NCBI RefSeq assembly: GCF_008180615.1
Contig: NZ_VTEH01000019.1
Location: forward strand, 34,343 to 98,342
Source of the DNA: Rossellomorea vietnamensis
Lineage (GTDB): Bacteria; Bacillota; Bacilli; Bacillales; Bacillaceae_B
Length of the DNA stretch: 64,000 nucleotides
Direction: 5' to 3'
The position numbers and the translations under genes were made by a program. Shown piece by piece: positions 26,915 to 35,851 of this stretch (the stretch's first letter is position 1; every line of letters begins with the position of its first letter). Below the pieces are notes generated by a model. That model was not told the origin of the DNA and searched no databases. It was given only the letters and a program-made list of their open reading frames with translations.

Positions 26915-27733
26915 ATGAACTCGGATTCCAAAATAAGGGAAGTGGTACAACTGAAACAAAACGGTAATTTCAAAGACGTCATCTATGTACATCAAAATGA
27001 AACGCTCCAATATGTGATGTCTTACGGTTTGGAGTTTCGTGATTTTTCGCAAAACCTGCCGAACCCTCTCAATCATTTGCTCATGATCAAGCATCAGTTC
27101 GATCACGGCTCTTTCAATATGAATACAATGATGGAGTATACAAATAAAAAGGAAGTCAGTAAATTAGCGGGAGATAACATATACAGTTATGGAGATTTCT
27201 GCTGGATCGACTTTGAGGAAGTGGACGGTCTCGACCAGCTGAGCGGACAGGAGCTTGCAGAAATACTCTATTTGGGACACACCAAGCAGAGCCTCAATTC
27301 TCCTTTTTACTCAAAACTGAATAACCGCTTCGCTTATCTGGCACATGACGACGGCTGGTTCAATAAAGTTTATTACCGCTATACAAACGATTTTTACAGC
27401 ATGTTGGGGAATTCCATCCCAAAGAAGCTTCTGCATCAAACGGGGGAAAAGTCGCTTAAACGCCTCCTGCCAAGCCAAAAGATTACCGGCCTTCCTCCCA
27501 TTCCTACAGAAGTGATTTATACAATCAAAGAAAAGATTAAAGAGGGAGTGGCCATCTCTCTTGAAAAAACGGTTAAAGGCAGAGGAAACCTCAAGGTCCC
27601 GATATGGGTGATGGGTGATTACATGCATATGGACTCCATGTACGAAGACTATCAAGTGCGTTCATCGAAACAGCCCTACGCCCACTTCGTCTTTGACAAA
27701 AAGGCCAAAGAGTGGAGCCTTCATATCAATTAA
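26915..27733 (+). CDS. Conserved-type hypothetical protein, 272 residues
   Basis: A soluble protein of 272 residues that I do not recognise. It is rich in aromatic and acidic residues (GDFCWIDFEEVDGLDQLSG, DDGWFNKVYYRYTNDFYSML) and ends with a patch containing VIYTIKEKIKEG and WVMGDYMHMDSMYEDYQ. No membrane segment, signal or cysteine motif. The ATG at 26915 has no ribosome-binding site; an alternative TTG at 26855 has none either. It is divergent from mgtE with TATAAT about 75 bases upstream, so a leaderless or short-leader message is conceivable. Confidence 0.7.
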   Translation: MNSDSKIREVVQLKQNGNFKDVIYVHQNETLQYVMSYGLEFRDFSQNLPNPLNHLLMIKHQFDHGSFNMNTMMEYTNKKEVSKLAGDNIYSYGDFCWIDFEEVDGLDQLSGQELAEILYLGHTKQSLNSPFYSKLNNRFAYLAHDDGWFNKVYYRYTNDFYSMLGNSIPKKLLHQTGEKSLKRLLPSQKITGLPPIPTEVIYTIKEKIKEGVAISLEKTVKGRGNLKVPIWVMGDYMHMDSMYEDYQVRSSKQPYAHFVFDKKAKEWSLHIN

Positions 27734-27735
27734 AA

Positions 27736-27772
27736 AAACCAGATTAAGCCCGGGTGCTTAATCTGGTTTCTT
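27736..27772 (+). terminator. Terminator of the 272-residue gene
   Basis: AACCAGATTAAGC / GCTTAATCTGGTT around a six-base loop, then TTTCTTT. Confidence 0.85.
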
Positions 27773-27842
27773 TAGTGCTTAGCGCGCGAAAACAGTCCCT
27801 TTTGGTGTTTTAAAGCATTACAGGGAGAAAAGTGCTAACTAA

Positions 27843-28230
27843 ATGAGCCAGGCTCAAAAGGCAGGAATTGAGCCTGGCTCAAAAAGCGGAAACTGAGCCA
27901 GGCTCAAAAGGCAGGAATTGAGCCAGGCTCAAAAAGCGGAAACTGAGCCAGGCTCAAAAAGCGGAAACTGAGCCAGGCTCAAAAAGCGGAAACTGAGCCA
28001 GGCTCAAAAAGCGGAAACTGAGCCAGGCTCAAAAAGCAGAAATTGAGCCAGGCTCAAAAGGCAGGAATTGAGCCAGGCTCAAAAAGCGGAAACTGAGCCA
28101 GGCTCAAAAAGCAGAAATTGAGCCAGGCTCAAAAAGCAGAAATTGAGCCAGGCTCAAAAAGCGGAAACTGATCCCGGCTCAAAAAGCAGAGACTGAGCAG
28201 GCTCAAAAAGCAGAAACTGATCCCGGCTCA
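27843..28230. repeat. Tandem array F: about fifteen units of 25 bp
   Basis: GAGCC recurs at 27845, 27870, 27895, 27920, 27945, 27970 and onward at an interval of 25 to about 28195. Each unit is GAGCCAGGCTCAAAAAGCGGAAACT with variants in the second half; GAGCC / GGCTC forms a palindrome in every unit. Two irregular units close the array. It fills a convergent gap. Unlike the other arrays its period is not close to a whole number of helical turns. Confidence 0.93.
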
Positions 28231-28244
28231 ATCCAGCCACAGAA

Positions 28245-28814
28245 TCACACTCTCAAAAACGCAGGTTTCTTCTCTTCCCATTCTTCGCGGAGAATGCCCA
28301 TCCGGATGGAATCGTAATATTCTCCATTATAATACCGGCATTTCCTTAATCGTCCTTCAAGGATCATGCCGACTTTCTCCGCAGCTTTCATCATCCGCTC
28401 GTTACCCGACCAGGTGGTGATGCCGACGCGGGGAATATCGAGTGTCTGGAAAAGATGTTCTACCCACATGGCCAGAGCTTCGGTTCCGTATCCGCCATTC
28501 CAATAGTCCGGGCGGTATATCCCGATACCGGCTTCAAGCCACTTGGTATCTTGATTTTCCCAGTAATAATTGACGGTGCCGATAATGACGTCATCAACCA
28601 GTATGACCATTCTTTGGTTGTCTTTTCCCTCTTTGATCTTTTTGGCCGTACCTTTTATGTAAGATTTATAGTTTGGCCTGCTGAAGGGAAAGTAAGGAGC
28701 GTCCCAGTTTTTCCATTCTGGAAGAGTATCACCTTCACCATATATGAGCTTGAATAATTCAGGCAGATCTTCCGGTTCTGTCATTCTCAATGTTACTTTT
28801 GGTCCTTTGATCAT
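28245..28814 (-). CDS. GNAT-family acetyltransferase, RimJ/RimL-like
   Basis: A 189-residue acetyltransferase. It starts with VTLRMTEPEDLPELF, typical of RimJ/RimL-type enzymes, and shows motif A near GIGIYRPDYWNGGYGTEAL and motif B near IPRVGITTWSGNERMMKAAEKVGM. The acceptor is unknown. The ATG at 28814 follows AGGAGAGATAAA. It converges with the 272-residue gene across array F. Confidence 0.86.
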   Translation of the reverse strand: MIKGPKVTLRMTEPEDLPELFKLIYGEGDTLPEWKNWDAPYFPFSRPNYKSYIKGTAKKIKEGKDNQRMVILVDDVIIGTVNYYWENQDTKWLEAGIGIYRPDYWNGGYGTEALAMWVEHLFQTLDIPRVGITTWSGNERMMKAAEKVGMILEGRLRKCRYYNGEYYDSIRMGILREEWEEKKPAFLRV

Positions 28815-28962
28815 TATTTTATCTCTCCTACTATCTATAATCAGAAAATTACTTCTACTAATATTTAACCATATCTTGCTGTGTCTCTAAAGAAAATGGC
28901 TTTATTAGAGGAATCCCGCTGCTAAAATCGAATACTGAGAAGAACACATTAAAAGGAGGATT

Positions 28963-29346
28963 ATGATGAACCTTAAACTAGGCTATATCATTTTGTATGT
29001 AGAGAACTTAACCAACACCATCCACTTTTACAGAGACCTTCTGGGCCTTCCTATTAAAATGGAGGCAGGGACTTACATAGAGCTGGAAACAGGCGGAACT
29101 ACCCTTTCTTTCAATACCAGAGAATCGGGGAGGGAAATCACCGGATTGCCGATTCCGGACAAGAAACGGAAAGAACAGACTTTTGAAATCGGCCTGGTCA
29201 CAAAGGATGTCTACGAAATTGTTGAAAAGCTGAGGGAGGAAGGGGTAACTGTTCTCCTTGAGCCGGCGGAAAAACCTTGGGGCCAAGTGGTTGCCTATGT
29301 TGAAGACCCGGATGGACATTATATTGAGATTTGTACACCTTTATAA
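28963..29346 (+). CDS. VOC-family glyoxalase/dioxygenase-like protein
   Basis: A 127-residue protein with a vicinal oxygen chelate fold: two beta-alpha-beta-beta-beta modules, the first GYIILYVENLTNTIHFYRDLLGLP, the second ending DPDGHYIEICTP with the usual metal-binding glutamate. The function could be glyoxalase-, fosfomycin- or bleomycin-resistance-like; the sequence does not separate these. ATG at 28963 (or 28966) follows AAAGGAGGATT. Confidence 0.84.
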   Translation: MMNLKLGYIILYVENLTNTIHFYRDLLGLPIKMEAGTYIELETGGTTLSFNTRESGREITGLPIPDKKRKEQTFEIGLVTKDVYEIVEKLREEGVTVLLEPAEKPWGQVVAYVEDPDGHYIEICTPL

Positions 29347-29469
29347 AAATAATTCTGCAACAGGAGGCCAAAAGAGTGTTTCAAAAAATTTCCAATCAGG
29401 ATGAAGCCATAATAAGTTTCGTCCTCTTTTATTGACTATGAAATTATTCAATCACCCTCATTATCCACA

Positions 29470-29618
29470 TCCAGCTGCAGCGCCGTAGGATCCGTATCCA
29501 CTAGAACGACCTATCCCCTTGGGATTAAATAACCCAACGAGAATAAAAGGTAATTCCGTCTTTTTTTCTCTGAGGAACATTTGCCTGTCGGGGCTGGACA
29601 AGGCGCTTCCGCTTTTGT
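29470..29618. repeat. Single copy of the array-A repeat, opposite strand
   Basis: From TCCAGCTGCAGCGCC to GGCGCTTCCGCTTTTG this is the reverse complement of one array-A unit with about a third of positions changed. It lies upstream of tgl; the rest of the 29347-29696 gap shows nothing else definite. Confidence 0.8.
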
Positions 29619-29696
29619 ATATAAATCACATGTTTACCCTTCAGCAAGAATATGATAGGTGGTAACAAATACTTTCAGCTGGGGATGGGGTATTTC

Positions 29697-30536
29697 ATGA
29701 TTAGTGTAGCAGGAAGGCAGATCCAGCAGGTTGGCTCATTGAATTTGGAAACTATCGAAGAAGAGATTGCGAAGAGAATCCTTGATGCCAAAACCGTTTA
29801 TTCTTATCCTTCAATGAAGGACCTATTATTTGAATTAAAAACCCGCCGGAATATTATAGAGAGTGCAAAGGAAATGAGCGAGAGCAAAGTGGTATTCACG
29901 ACCTTTCAGTATGCTGCTTGTAATCCGGCCTATTGGGATTTGACGGCTGCGGGCGGATTCAGACTCCGGCAGGATGTGAGACCGTCTGAAGCAGTACAGG
30001 ATATTTACAGAAACAGTGCGCTCTATGCGTTCGAATGTGCAACGGCTTGTGTAATCATCTTTTATCACGCTGTATTGAAAAGCATCAGTCCATCAGCCTT
30101 TAATTCTCTTTTTCAAGACATCTATTTATACAGCTGGCATGCCGACCCGGATCTGGGAGTCAATACTTTCTATGGTGACCATTACTTGCCGGGGGATGTT
30201 GTTTATTTTAACAATCCGGACTACAGTGCAGAAAACCCCTGGTACAGAGGGGTGAATGCGGTTGTGCTGGAAGATGGCCAATTTTTTGGGCATGGCTTCG
30301 GGATAAGCTCTTCTGATCAAATTATAGAATTTTTAAATGAAGTCAGAAGTCCGGATAGCAATCAGCCTGCCTATTTGGCAAATTTAGTGACCAGACTGTC
30401 TTTTACCAACTTAGAACAATATGGAACTGTGCAGAGGAACAGGAAATTCAAGCAGCACATCGTTGTCCATCATAACAAGAGTTCATTATCCTGCATTCGC
30501 CATCGTGCTTACCTGAATAAAGGGCTGTTCACATAA
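29697..30536 (+). CDS. tgl: Spore coat protein-glutamine gamma-glutamyltransferase
   Basis: A 279-residue transglutaminase that cross-links spore coat proteins through glutamine-lysine bonds. It matches B. subtilis Tgl: KDLLFELKTRRNIIESA, AFECATACVIIFYHA with the catalytic cysteine, LYSWHAD, PGDVVYFNNPD and GHGFGI. The Glu-Cys pair (FEC) is kept, but the second catalytic glutamate known in Tgl (RGENV, Glu187) is valine here (RGVNA). The C-terminus extends about 25 residues past the usual end. The ATG at 29697 fits the family N-terminus (ISVAGRQ), with GGATGGGG upstream; an earlier frame start at 29652 is less likely. Confidence 0.87.
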   Translation: MISVAGRQIQQVGSLNLETIEEEIAKRILDAKTVYSYPSMKDLLFELKTRRNIIESAKEMSESKVVFTTFQYAACNPAYWDLTAAGGFRLRQDVRPSEAVQDIYRNSALYAFECATACVIIFYHAVLKSISPSAFNSLFQDIYLYSWHADPDLGVNTFYGDHYLPGDVVYFNNPDYSAENPWYRGVNAVVLEDGQFFGHGFGISSSDQIIEFLNEVRSPDSNQPAYLANLVTRLSFTNLEQYGTVQRNRKFKQHIVVHHNKSSLSCIRHRAYLNKGLFT

Positions 30537-30636
30537 TCGAGTCATTCACCCATTTTTCAGGTTGACGGGCTCATAATCCGGTCATGCGGAGTATGATAGT
30601 TAGTGATAAATATGCCCTATAAGGAAGTGACAAAGA

Positions 30637-30840
30637 ATGTATGGAAATGTAAATGCAGCACCTGTAATGGGGGCTAATGTCAATATGGCTCCTACAGCTG
30701 TTTCTCCGGCGTATACTTCGCCATCTTATGGTTATTGTGCACCTGTGGCTCCAGCCCGTGGATATGGGGACTTTGTATTGATCGTCGTGTTGTTCATCTT
30801 GTTGATCATTGTTGGTGCCTCTTTCGTCCCTAAGTGCTAA
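30637..30840 (+). CDS. yjcZ: YjcZ-type sporulation protein
   Basis: A 67-residue protein rich in Ala, Pro, Ser and Tyr (MAPTAVSPAYTSPSYGYCAP) that ends in GYGDFVLIVVLFILLIIVGASFVPKC. The GYG...ALIVVLFILLIIVG-type membrane tail is the mark of YjcZ/Pfam sporulation proteins of Bacillus. The role is not established, but its position next to tgl fits a spore association. The ATG follows AAGGAAGTGACA. A terminator follows immediately. Confidence 0.82.
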   Translation: MYGNVNAAPVMGANVNMAPTAVSPAYTSPSYGYCAPVAPARGYGDFVLIVVLFILLIIVGASFVPKC

Positions 30841-30851
30841 TATAGAAATGA

Positions 30852-30894
30852 AAAAAATCCCTGTACATTTTATCTGTACAGGGATTTTTTGTGT
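30852..30894 (+). terminator. Terminator of the yjcZ-type gene
   Basis: AAAATCCCTGTACA / TGTACAGGGATTTT with a six- to seven-base loop, then T residues. Confidence 0.87.
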
Positions 30895-31009
30895 TAAGCG
30901 CGATGTTTGAATATTGCTGCTCGTCTGGAACAGAGCCATGTTCAAAGAGAAAGTAGTTTTACGCAATGGCGGTATACTGCTCTTGGAGTTGCAGCGACTT
31001 ATATCAGCA

Positions 31010-32260
31010 TCAGGCAGTTTCTCTCTCGGGCTTTTTGGCGAGCAGGGAGAAAGCGATTCCAATCGCAGGCAGTACCAGCGTCAACAGCAGGATTTCGGAG
31101 TAGCCACCAAAGGTATCGTAGGCAAAGCCGAATGGCGGAGGGCCAAAGGCAGAGCCAAGTACCATTACGGTTGTTGCAGTTCCTTTGATGCGCCCCAGTG
31201 CTGCCCGGCCGTAGTAACTAGGCCAGATATAGGTCAATGCAATCCTTTCAAAGCCCCCGCTGATGCCCCATAGAAGACCGAAAACGATTGCCAGCCAAGG
31301 AGTGTTGGTGACAAACAAGAACAGAATAAAGATAATTTCTCCAAGGAAGATCCCGGCAAGTACGTAATTGACTTTTACTTTATCCAGAACCCTTCCGGCA
31401 AACAGCGTGACCGGAAAGCCAACAAGGGCCATCAAACTAAGTACGATGGCGGCAGAACCTGCAGAAAGGTCATTCCACTTGAAGATGGAAATGAGGTGGA
31501 AGGTTATGCCGGTGTTGACCAGCGCTGGAATGCTCACACAGAATAACAGAAGCCAAAATGCTTTTGTCCTCACTGCCTCCTCGAATGTCCAGTTATCCTC
31601 GAGCTCCTCTTCCTCTTCATCCAGACTAGCCCTGACCTGCCTTCCATCAGGAAGAAGACCGATATCTTCAGGTTTATTTCGCACAAAAAACAGAGCAAGC
31701 GGAGTGAACACAATAAGAAGCAGCACAGCCCATACGGTCCACGTGAAGCTCCAGCCGTATTGAGACACGAGCCAAGCATTGACAGGCGGAATCGCCGCTG
31801 AACTTGCAAACCCCCCGATTGCCATAAAGCTCAAAGCTTTACCGCGTTTCAATATAAACCATTGTGGAACAAGGGTGTTCGGAATCAATGTGAGGGAACC
31901 TTGACCAAACAGCCTGATTAAGAAAAAACCGATAAAAAGCATAGTGAGATTCGCTACCATACTGTTCAGCAGGCAGGCAAGTGCAAGGCCGATGCCAACC
32001 AATACGAACATTCGCCTCTGCCCAAAACGGTCAATGAACCAGCCTACAAAAAACATACATAAACCAGAAAGCAAAGTTGCAGCAGAATAAATAGAAGAAA
32101 CTTGAGAACGGCTCCAGCCGAAATCTTCAATATACCGGTCGATGAATACAGAAACAGAATAAGTTTGGCCGGGCCCTGAGAAAAAGACAGCCATTCCAGC
32201 GATGGCGACAATGACCCAGCCGTAGTAAAACTTCGTATGTATAGGTGCGTTTGAGCTCAT
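31010..32260 (-). CDS. MFS transporter, oxalate/formate antiporter-like
   Basis: A 416-residue twelve-helix major facilitator. It starts with FYYGWVIVAIAGMAVFFSGPGQTYSVSVFI, the typical beginning of OxlT/monocarboxylate-like transporters, has the MFS loop motif GWFIDRFGQRR and a central acidic cytoplasmic loop (LDEEEEELEDNW). The substrate is not known; family members move organic acids. The ATG at 32260 follows AAAGGAGG; the frame extends upstream to 32290 but without such a site. Confidence 0.87.
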   Translation of the reverse strand: MSSNAPIHTKFYYGWVIVAIAGMAVFFSGPGQTYSVSVFIDRYIEDFGWSRSQVSSIYSAATLLSGLCMFFVGWFIDRFGQRRMFVLVGIGLALACLLNSMVANLTMLFIGFFLIRLFGQGSLTLIPNTLVPQWFILKRGKALSFMAIGGFASSAAIPPVNAWLVSQYGWSFTWTVWAVLLLIVFTPLALFFVRNKPEDIGLLPDGRQVRASLDEEEEELEDNWTFEEAVRTKAFWLLLFCVSIPALVNTGITFHLISIFKWNDLSAGSAAIVLSLMALVGFPVTLFAGRVLDKVKVNYVLAGIFLGEIIFILFLFVTNTPWLAIVFGLLWGISGGFERIALTYIWPSYYGRAALGRIKGTATTVMVLGSAFGPPPFGFAYDTFGGYSEILLLTLVLPAIGIAFSLLAKKPERETA

Positions 32261-32669
32261 TTTGAAAACCTCCTTTGAATAGGATAGCAAAATTACTCAG
32301 TTCCATTGTAAAGATAAGGCTTCAAAAACCGGATTTATTTCTGAATAGTTAAACTTCTGTAAAAGATATTTTCTCCGAATAACTCCGAATGTGAAAGAAA
32401 AATGAAGAGAACTGAAGTAAACGTATAAAATTACCGCTTACATAACCCCTTGTGAAGTTTCTCGATAGAAGGTATGATTACTCATGTTTTGGTCGGTGTC
32501 TTTTCTAAGGGAAAAGAAAAAAATATTATTAGAGTGCTATTTTCGTATCATTTGCTGCTGTCTATGGAAACTTTTCTGATTGATGAAGAAGTTTTCATGA
32601 GGGGCTGAAGGAACCGCTGTATCCTAGCAAATAACAGGTGCGTAAAGAGCATGGAAAGAGGTGCAGATT
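32261..32669. other. Divergent gap between MFS and sulP genes
   Basis: It must hold both promoters. Around 32530-32640 there are weak inverted stretches (TTTTCGTATCATTTGCTGC and TAGCAAATAACAGG) that may be a degraded copy of the element seen at 41708 and 50711. No known riboswitch pattern. Confidence 0.35.
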
Positions 32670-34139
32670 TTGTTTAAAAACTATAAAACTGAATGGTTTG
32701 GCAATATCAGAGGAGATGTTCTTGCCGGTATCGTCGTTGCCTTGGCTTTAATTCCGGAAGCGATCGCATTCTCCATCATTGCGGGTGTCGATCCGATGGT
32801 AGGATTGTATGCTTCCTTCTGTATTGCTGTTGTGATAGCCTTTGTCGGTGGACGACCTGGAATGATTTCAGCTGCGACCGGAGCAATGGCTTTACTGATG
32901 GTTACGTTAGTCGCGGATCATGGTCTTCAATATCTATTTGCTGCGACGATTTTAACGGGTATCCTTCAGATTCTTTTCGGGGTATTTAAGCTCGGAAGAT
33001 ATATGAAATTCATTCCTCGTCCCGTGATGGTTGGTTTCGTAAATGCTCTGGCTATCCTGATCTTTATGGCACAGGTCCCTCACTTTTTAGATGAAGGGAT
33101 GCTGGTGTACGCGCTGATTGCAGGTGCGCTTGCCATTATTTATATTCTGCCTAGATTTACAAAAGCTGTTCCATCGCCCTTGATTGCCATTATCGTCATC
33201 TCGATGATTGTCATTTTTGGGGGACTGGGAGTCAAGACGGTTGGCGATATGGGAGAGCTGACTAGGTCCCTGCCGTTATTCTTAGTGCCGGAAATTCCGT
33301 TCAACCTTGAAACACTGGCTATCATCTTCCCTTATTCGATTGCTTTGGCGATGGTCGGGCTTCTTGAATCTTTATTAACCGCGTCAATTGTCGATGACAT
33401 GACAGACACGGCAAGTGATAAGAACCAGGAAAGTAAAGGACAGGGGATTGCAAACATCGTTGCTGGCTTCTTCGGCGGCATGGCAGGCTGTGCTATGATC
33501 GGCCAGTCCGTCATTAACGTCAAATCAGGTGGGCGCGGACGTTTATCTGCTCTGGTAGCAGGGGTGTTCCTGATGTTCCTGATCCTGGTACTTGGAGACC
33601 TTGTGGTGCAAATTCCGATGGCTGCACTGGTCGGAGTTATGATCATGGTATCTATTGGTACGTTTGACTGGGGTTCATTGAAATCCCTGAAAAAGGCTCC
33701 TATCACAGATTCACTGGTCATGGTGGTAACAGTCTCGGTTGTAGTCGTTACCCATGACTTGTCCAAAGGTGTCTTTGCGGGGATTATCCTAAGTGCGATT
33801 TTCTTTGCTGCTAAAATCTCGGAAGTACATGTTCATTCATTTGTTGAAAAGCAGACAGGGCAAAAAGTGTACCAGGTTACCGGACAGATTTTCTTTGCGT
33901 CAGTAACAGACCTGATTGCTTCATTCGATTACAATGAAAAAGTGGAGAAGGTTGAAATTGACCTTTCCAAAGCCCATATATGGGATGATTCGGGTGTCAA
34001 CGCCATTGACCGGATTGTTCTGAAATTGAGAGCTTCTGGTGCTGTGGTTACGCTGAAAGGCATGAACGAGGCAAGCTCGAATCTTATAGATAAACTAGCT
34101 GTCCATAATAAGGAAGGCGCTAAGCTTTCTGGACATTAA
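32670..34139 (+). CDS. SulP-family anion transporter with STAS domain
   Basis: A 489-residue SulP transporter: FKNYKTEWFGNIRGDVLAGIVVALALIPEAIAFS at the N-terminus is the sulfate transporter signature, with about eleven to fourteen helices, and a STAS domain from about 390 to the end (TGQIFFASVTDLIASFD, IDLSKAHIWDDSGVNAIDRIVLKL). Substrates in the family are sulfate, bicarbonate or dicarboxylates; none is decided here. The TTG at 32670 fits GAAAGAGGTG six bases upstream better than the GTG at 32661, which lies inside that site. Confidence 0.87.
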   Translation: MFKNYKTEWFGNIRGDVLAGIVVALALIPEAIAFSIIAGVDPMVGLYASFCIAVVIAFVGGRPGMISAATGAMALLMVTLVADHGLQYLFAATILTGILQILFGVFKLGRYMKFIPRPVMVGFVNALAILIFMAQVPHFLDEGMLVYALIAGALAIIYILPRFTKAVPSPLIAIIVISMIVIFGGLGVKTVGDMGELTRSLPLFLVPEIPFNLETLAIIFPYSIALAMVGLLESLLTASIVDDMTDTASDKNQESKGQGIANIVAGFFGGMAGCAMIGQSVINVKSGGRGRLSALVAGVFLMFLILVLGDLVVQIPMAALVGVMIMVSIGTFDWGSLKSLKKAPITDSLVMVVTVSVVVVTHDLSKGVFAGIILSAIFFAAKISEVHVHSFVEKQTGQKVYQVTGQIFFASVTDLIASFDYNEKVEKVEIDLSKAHIWDDSGVNAIDRIVLKLRASGAVVTLKGMNEASSNLIDKLAVHNKEGAKLSGH

Positions 34140-34167
34140 TAGATGTTCTTCCACGAATAACTGGGAA

Positions 34168-34208
34168 GGTACAGAGCGCACCGTGAATTCACGGTGCGTT
34201 TTTTTATT
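34168..34208 (+). terminator. Terminator of the sulP gene
   Basis: AGCGCACCGTGAATT / CACGGTGCGTT, nearly perfect, then seven T residues. Confidence 0.88.
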
Positions 34209-34299
34209 GGTTCATCTACGGATGGGCAAATTTCCTTATCGCAAGGAGTAGGTCTAAGTGAAAAGTGGGTGAATTAGTTAAGGTAATAATTGAGTAACC

Positions 34300-34396
34300 A
34301 ATCATAATTTAAATAAGGGGAAATTTTCCCTTTAAGATGCGAAATAGAACTCCATTCAGGTTAAATAAGGGGAAATATTCCCCTTAAGCGGTTCAA
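34300..34396. repeat. Array G, left part: 52-bp units
   Basis: AATAAGGGG anchors at 34312 and 34364, interval 52. Units pair AAGGGGAAA with TTTCCCCTT. The array is cut by the insertion sequence at 34397 and continues on its other side. Confidence 0.75.
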
Positions 34397-34476
34397 CCCC
34401 CTAAGTTTGGACACGTTCTCCTTATTCCTTAAGATTGCTTAGTTTTTCATCTCTCTACCGCGCCTTCGCTTGCTTG

Positions 34477-34519
34477 CCTCCTATTCATTGAACTGGTTCC
34501 CAGTTCAATGAATAGGAGG
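34477..34519. terminator. Perfect 20-bp stem beyond orfB
   Basis: CCTCCTATTCATTGAACTGG (34477-34496) and its exact complement (34500-34519) enclose a three-base loop and touch the orfB stop codon. It lacks a T run on the transposase strand; it may terminate or block read-through into the element. Confidence 0.7.
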
Positions 34520-35494
34520 TCACATGGTTAGCTTAAGTGGTTTAAGTTGATTGTTTTTCCACTTCTCATAGTATTCATGAGGAGAATCATCTTTTAAGCT
34601 TCCGTGGAATCTTTTTTCGTTGTAAAACCTAATATAATCATCTACCACTTTATAGGCATGTTCAAAGGTGATGAATTCATTGGGTTGATAACACTCTCGC
34701 TCTAATACGCTATGGAACGATTCAATATACGCATTGAGATTAGGTGATTTAGGTGGAATTCTTTCATGTTCTACCTTCATCTGTTCAGCACAAAATGCAC
34801 GAAAATGGTTACTACAAAATTGAGGGCCATTATCCGTTCGAATGATTAACTTTGGTGTGTCAGTGTCGCTTTCATCTGGGATATGAAGGCCCCTTTTCAT
34901 CACAGCTTTCTGAAGCATTTTCGTTATATGCTTGGCTTCACAAACAGTTCCTCTGTAATGACCAACAATCGTACGATCATAGACATCATTAGCGCTTGCA
35001 AGAAAGAAATAACGCCTAGAAGACAATACATATCCATACTTAATATCCAGCTGCCATAATTGATTAGGAGCTGTCACTTCACGATTTCTAGCAAGTTTTC
35101 TAGGATGCTTTTGTTTCTTTTCCCGTTGAGGCATGAGAATGTCTAACTCCTTACACAAGCGATAGACCTTCTTTTTATTTATGATTAATTGATAGATCTT
35201 CTTTAAGGATTTAGTGAGTTTTCGATAGCCATATACAGCTTCTTCTCCCTCTATTAACGCCAATAGATATTCCTTTATTTTCGTATCTGTCACTTTTTTG
35301 CCTTTCTTGGTTCGGGAGTATCCCGGTATAGGCCTTCCTCCAGTTTTCACTTGTTTTACCGATGTATGAGAAAGTCTATGGTAATACGTACTTCGTTGTA
35401 CAGAAACAATGTTTAATACACGGGTAGCAGGAAAACCCTCCAGGATCCATTCATGGGCGAACTCTATTCGCTCGGAAAGTCCGGAAACTTTTTT
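34520..35494 (-). CDS. IS3-family transposase OrfB, made by frameshift
   Basis: The catalytic part of the transposase, about 320 residues. It has an HTH_21-like region (EGEEAVYGYRKLTKSLK), then an integrase core with the DDE triad: NQLWQLDIKYGY (D), RTDNGPQFCSN (D), and LNAYIESFHSVLE (E), and C-terminal RFYNEKRFHGSLKDDSP. There is no start codon with a ribosome-binding site in the N-terminal part; the frame links to orfA through a run of nine A (35489-35497), so the active form is probably an OrfAB fusion by -1 frameshifting. ATG at 35350 is internal. Confidence 0.9.
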   Translation of the reverse strand, partial: KKVSGLSERIEFAHEWILEGFPATRVLNIVSVQRSTYYHRLSHTSVKQVKTGGRPIPGYSRTKKGKKVTDTKIKEYLLALIEGEEAVYGYRKLTKSLKKIYQLIINKKKVYRLCKELDILMPQREKKQKHPRKLARNREVTAPNQLWQLDIKYGYVLSSRRYFFLASANDVYDRTIVGHYRGTVCEAKHITKMLQKAVMKRGLHIPDESDTDTPKLIIRTDNGPQFCSNHFRAFCAEQMKVEHERIPPKSPNLNAYIESFHSVLERECYQPNEFITFEHAYKVVDDYIRFYNEKRFHGSLKDDSPHEYYEKWKNNQLKPLKLTM

Positions 35495-35784
35495 TTTAGC
35501 ATTTCACGAAGCATAGTTACTTCAAGTTCTTTCTCACCAAGCAGCTTCATGGCTTGGTCGTACTTCTTTTGAATATCATTTTCTGAAGAGGTTTTAGATA
35601 AGGGCAAAACGCCTTCTCGCCTCATATCCTCTTCTATATCATCACGATATTGTTTCACCCAATTAGCAAGAGTCGACTTATTCACACCTGTTTTTCGAGC
35701 GATAAAAGACATGTTTCCAGACTCTAAGGCCATACGAACATATTGTTTTTTTACATCTTCCATCGGTCCATTTCGTTTACTCAT
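35464..35784 (-). CDS. IS3-family transposase OrfA
   Basis: A 106-residue DNA-binding protein: helix-turn-helix (VRMALESGNMSFIARKTGVNKSTLANWVKQY, about 12-45) followed by a leucine zipper-like helix (KYDQAMKLLGEKELEVTMLREMLKK, about 70-98) used for assembly of the transposase. The ATG at 35784 follows AAAGGAGGAG. The 3' end crosses the A9 slippery run where ribosomes may shift to orfB. Confidence 0.92.
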   Translation of the reverse strand: MSKRNGPMEDVKKQYVRMALESGNMSFIARKTGVNKSTLANWVKQYRDDIEEDMRREGVLPLSKTSSENDIQKKYDQAMKLLGEKELEVTMLREMLKKKFPDFPSE

Positions 35785-35851
35785 TTGGACTCCTCCTTTG
35801 ATACTTCTATCTTATTATTTTTAGAATGAGGTGTCCAAATGAGTTAGGGGG

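Larger units (their letters stand above)
34397..35851 (-). mobile_element. IS3-family insertion sequence, 1455 bp
   Basis: The ends are imperfect inverted repeats: CCCCCTAAGTTTGGACAC at 34397 and, on the opposite strand, CCCCCTAACTCATTTGGACAC from 35851. Inside are overlapping orfA and orfB on the minus strand, with an A9 slippery run. Organisation, size and DDE transposase are those of IS3/IS150-type elements. A clear target duplication cannot be read with certainty. It appears intact and possibly active, inserted in array G. Confidence 0.88.

Noticed and set aside
32300..32660. S-box or other riboswitch before the SulP transporter
   Set aside because: No conserved riboswitch core or terminator stem was found in the leader.
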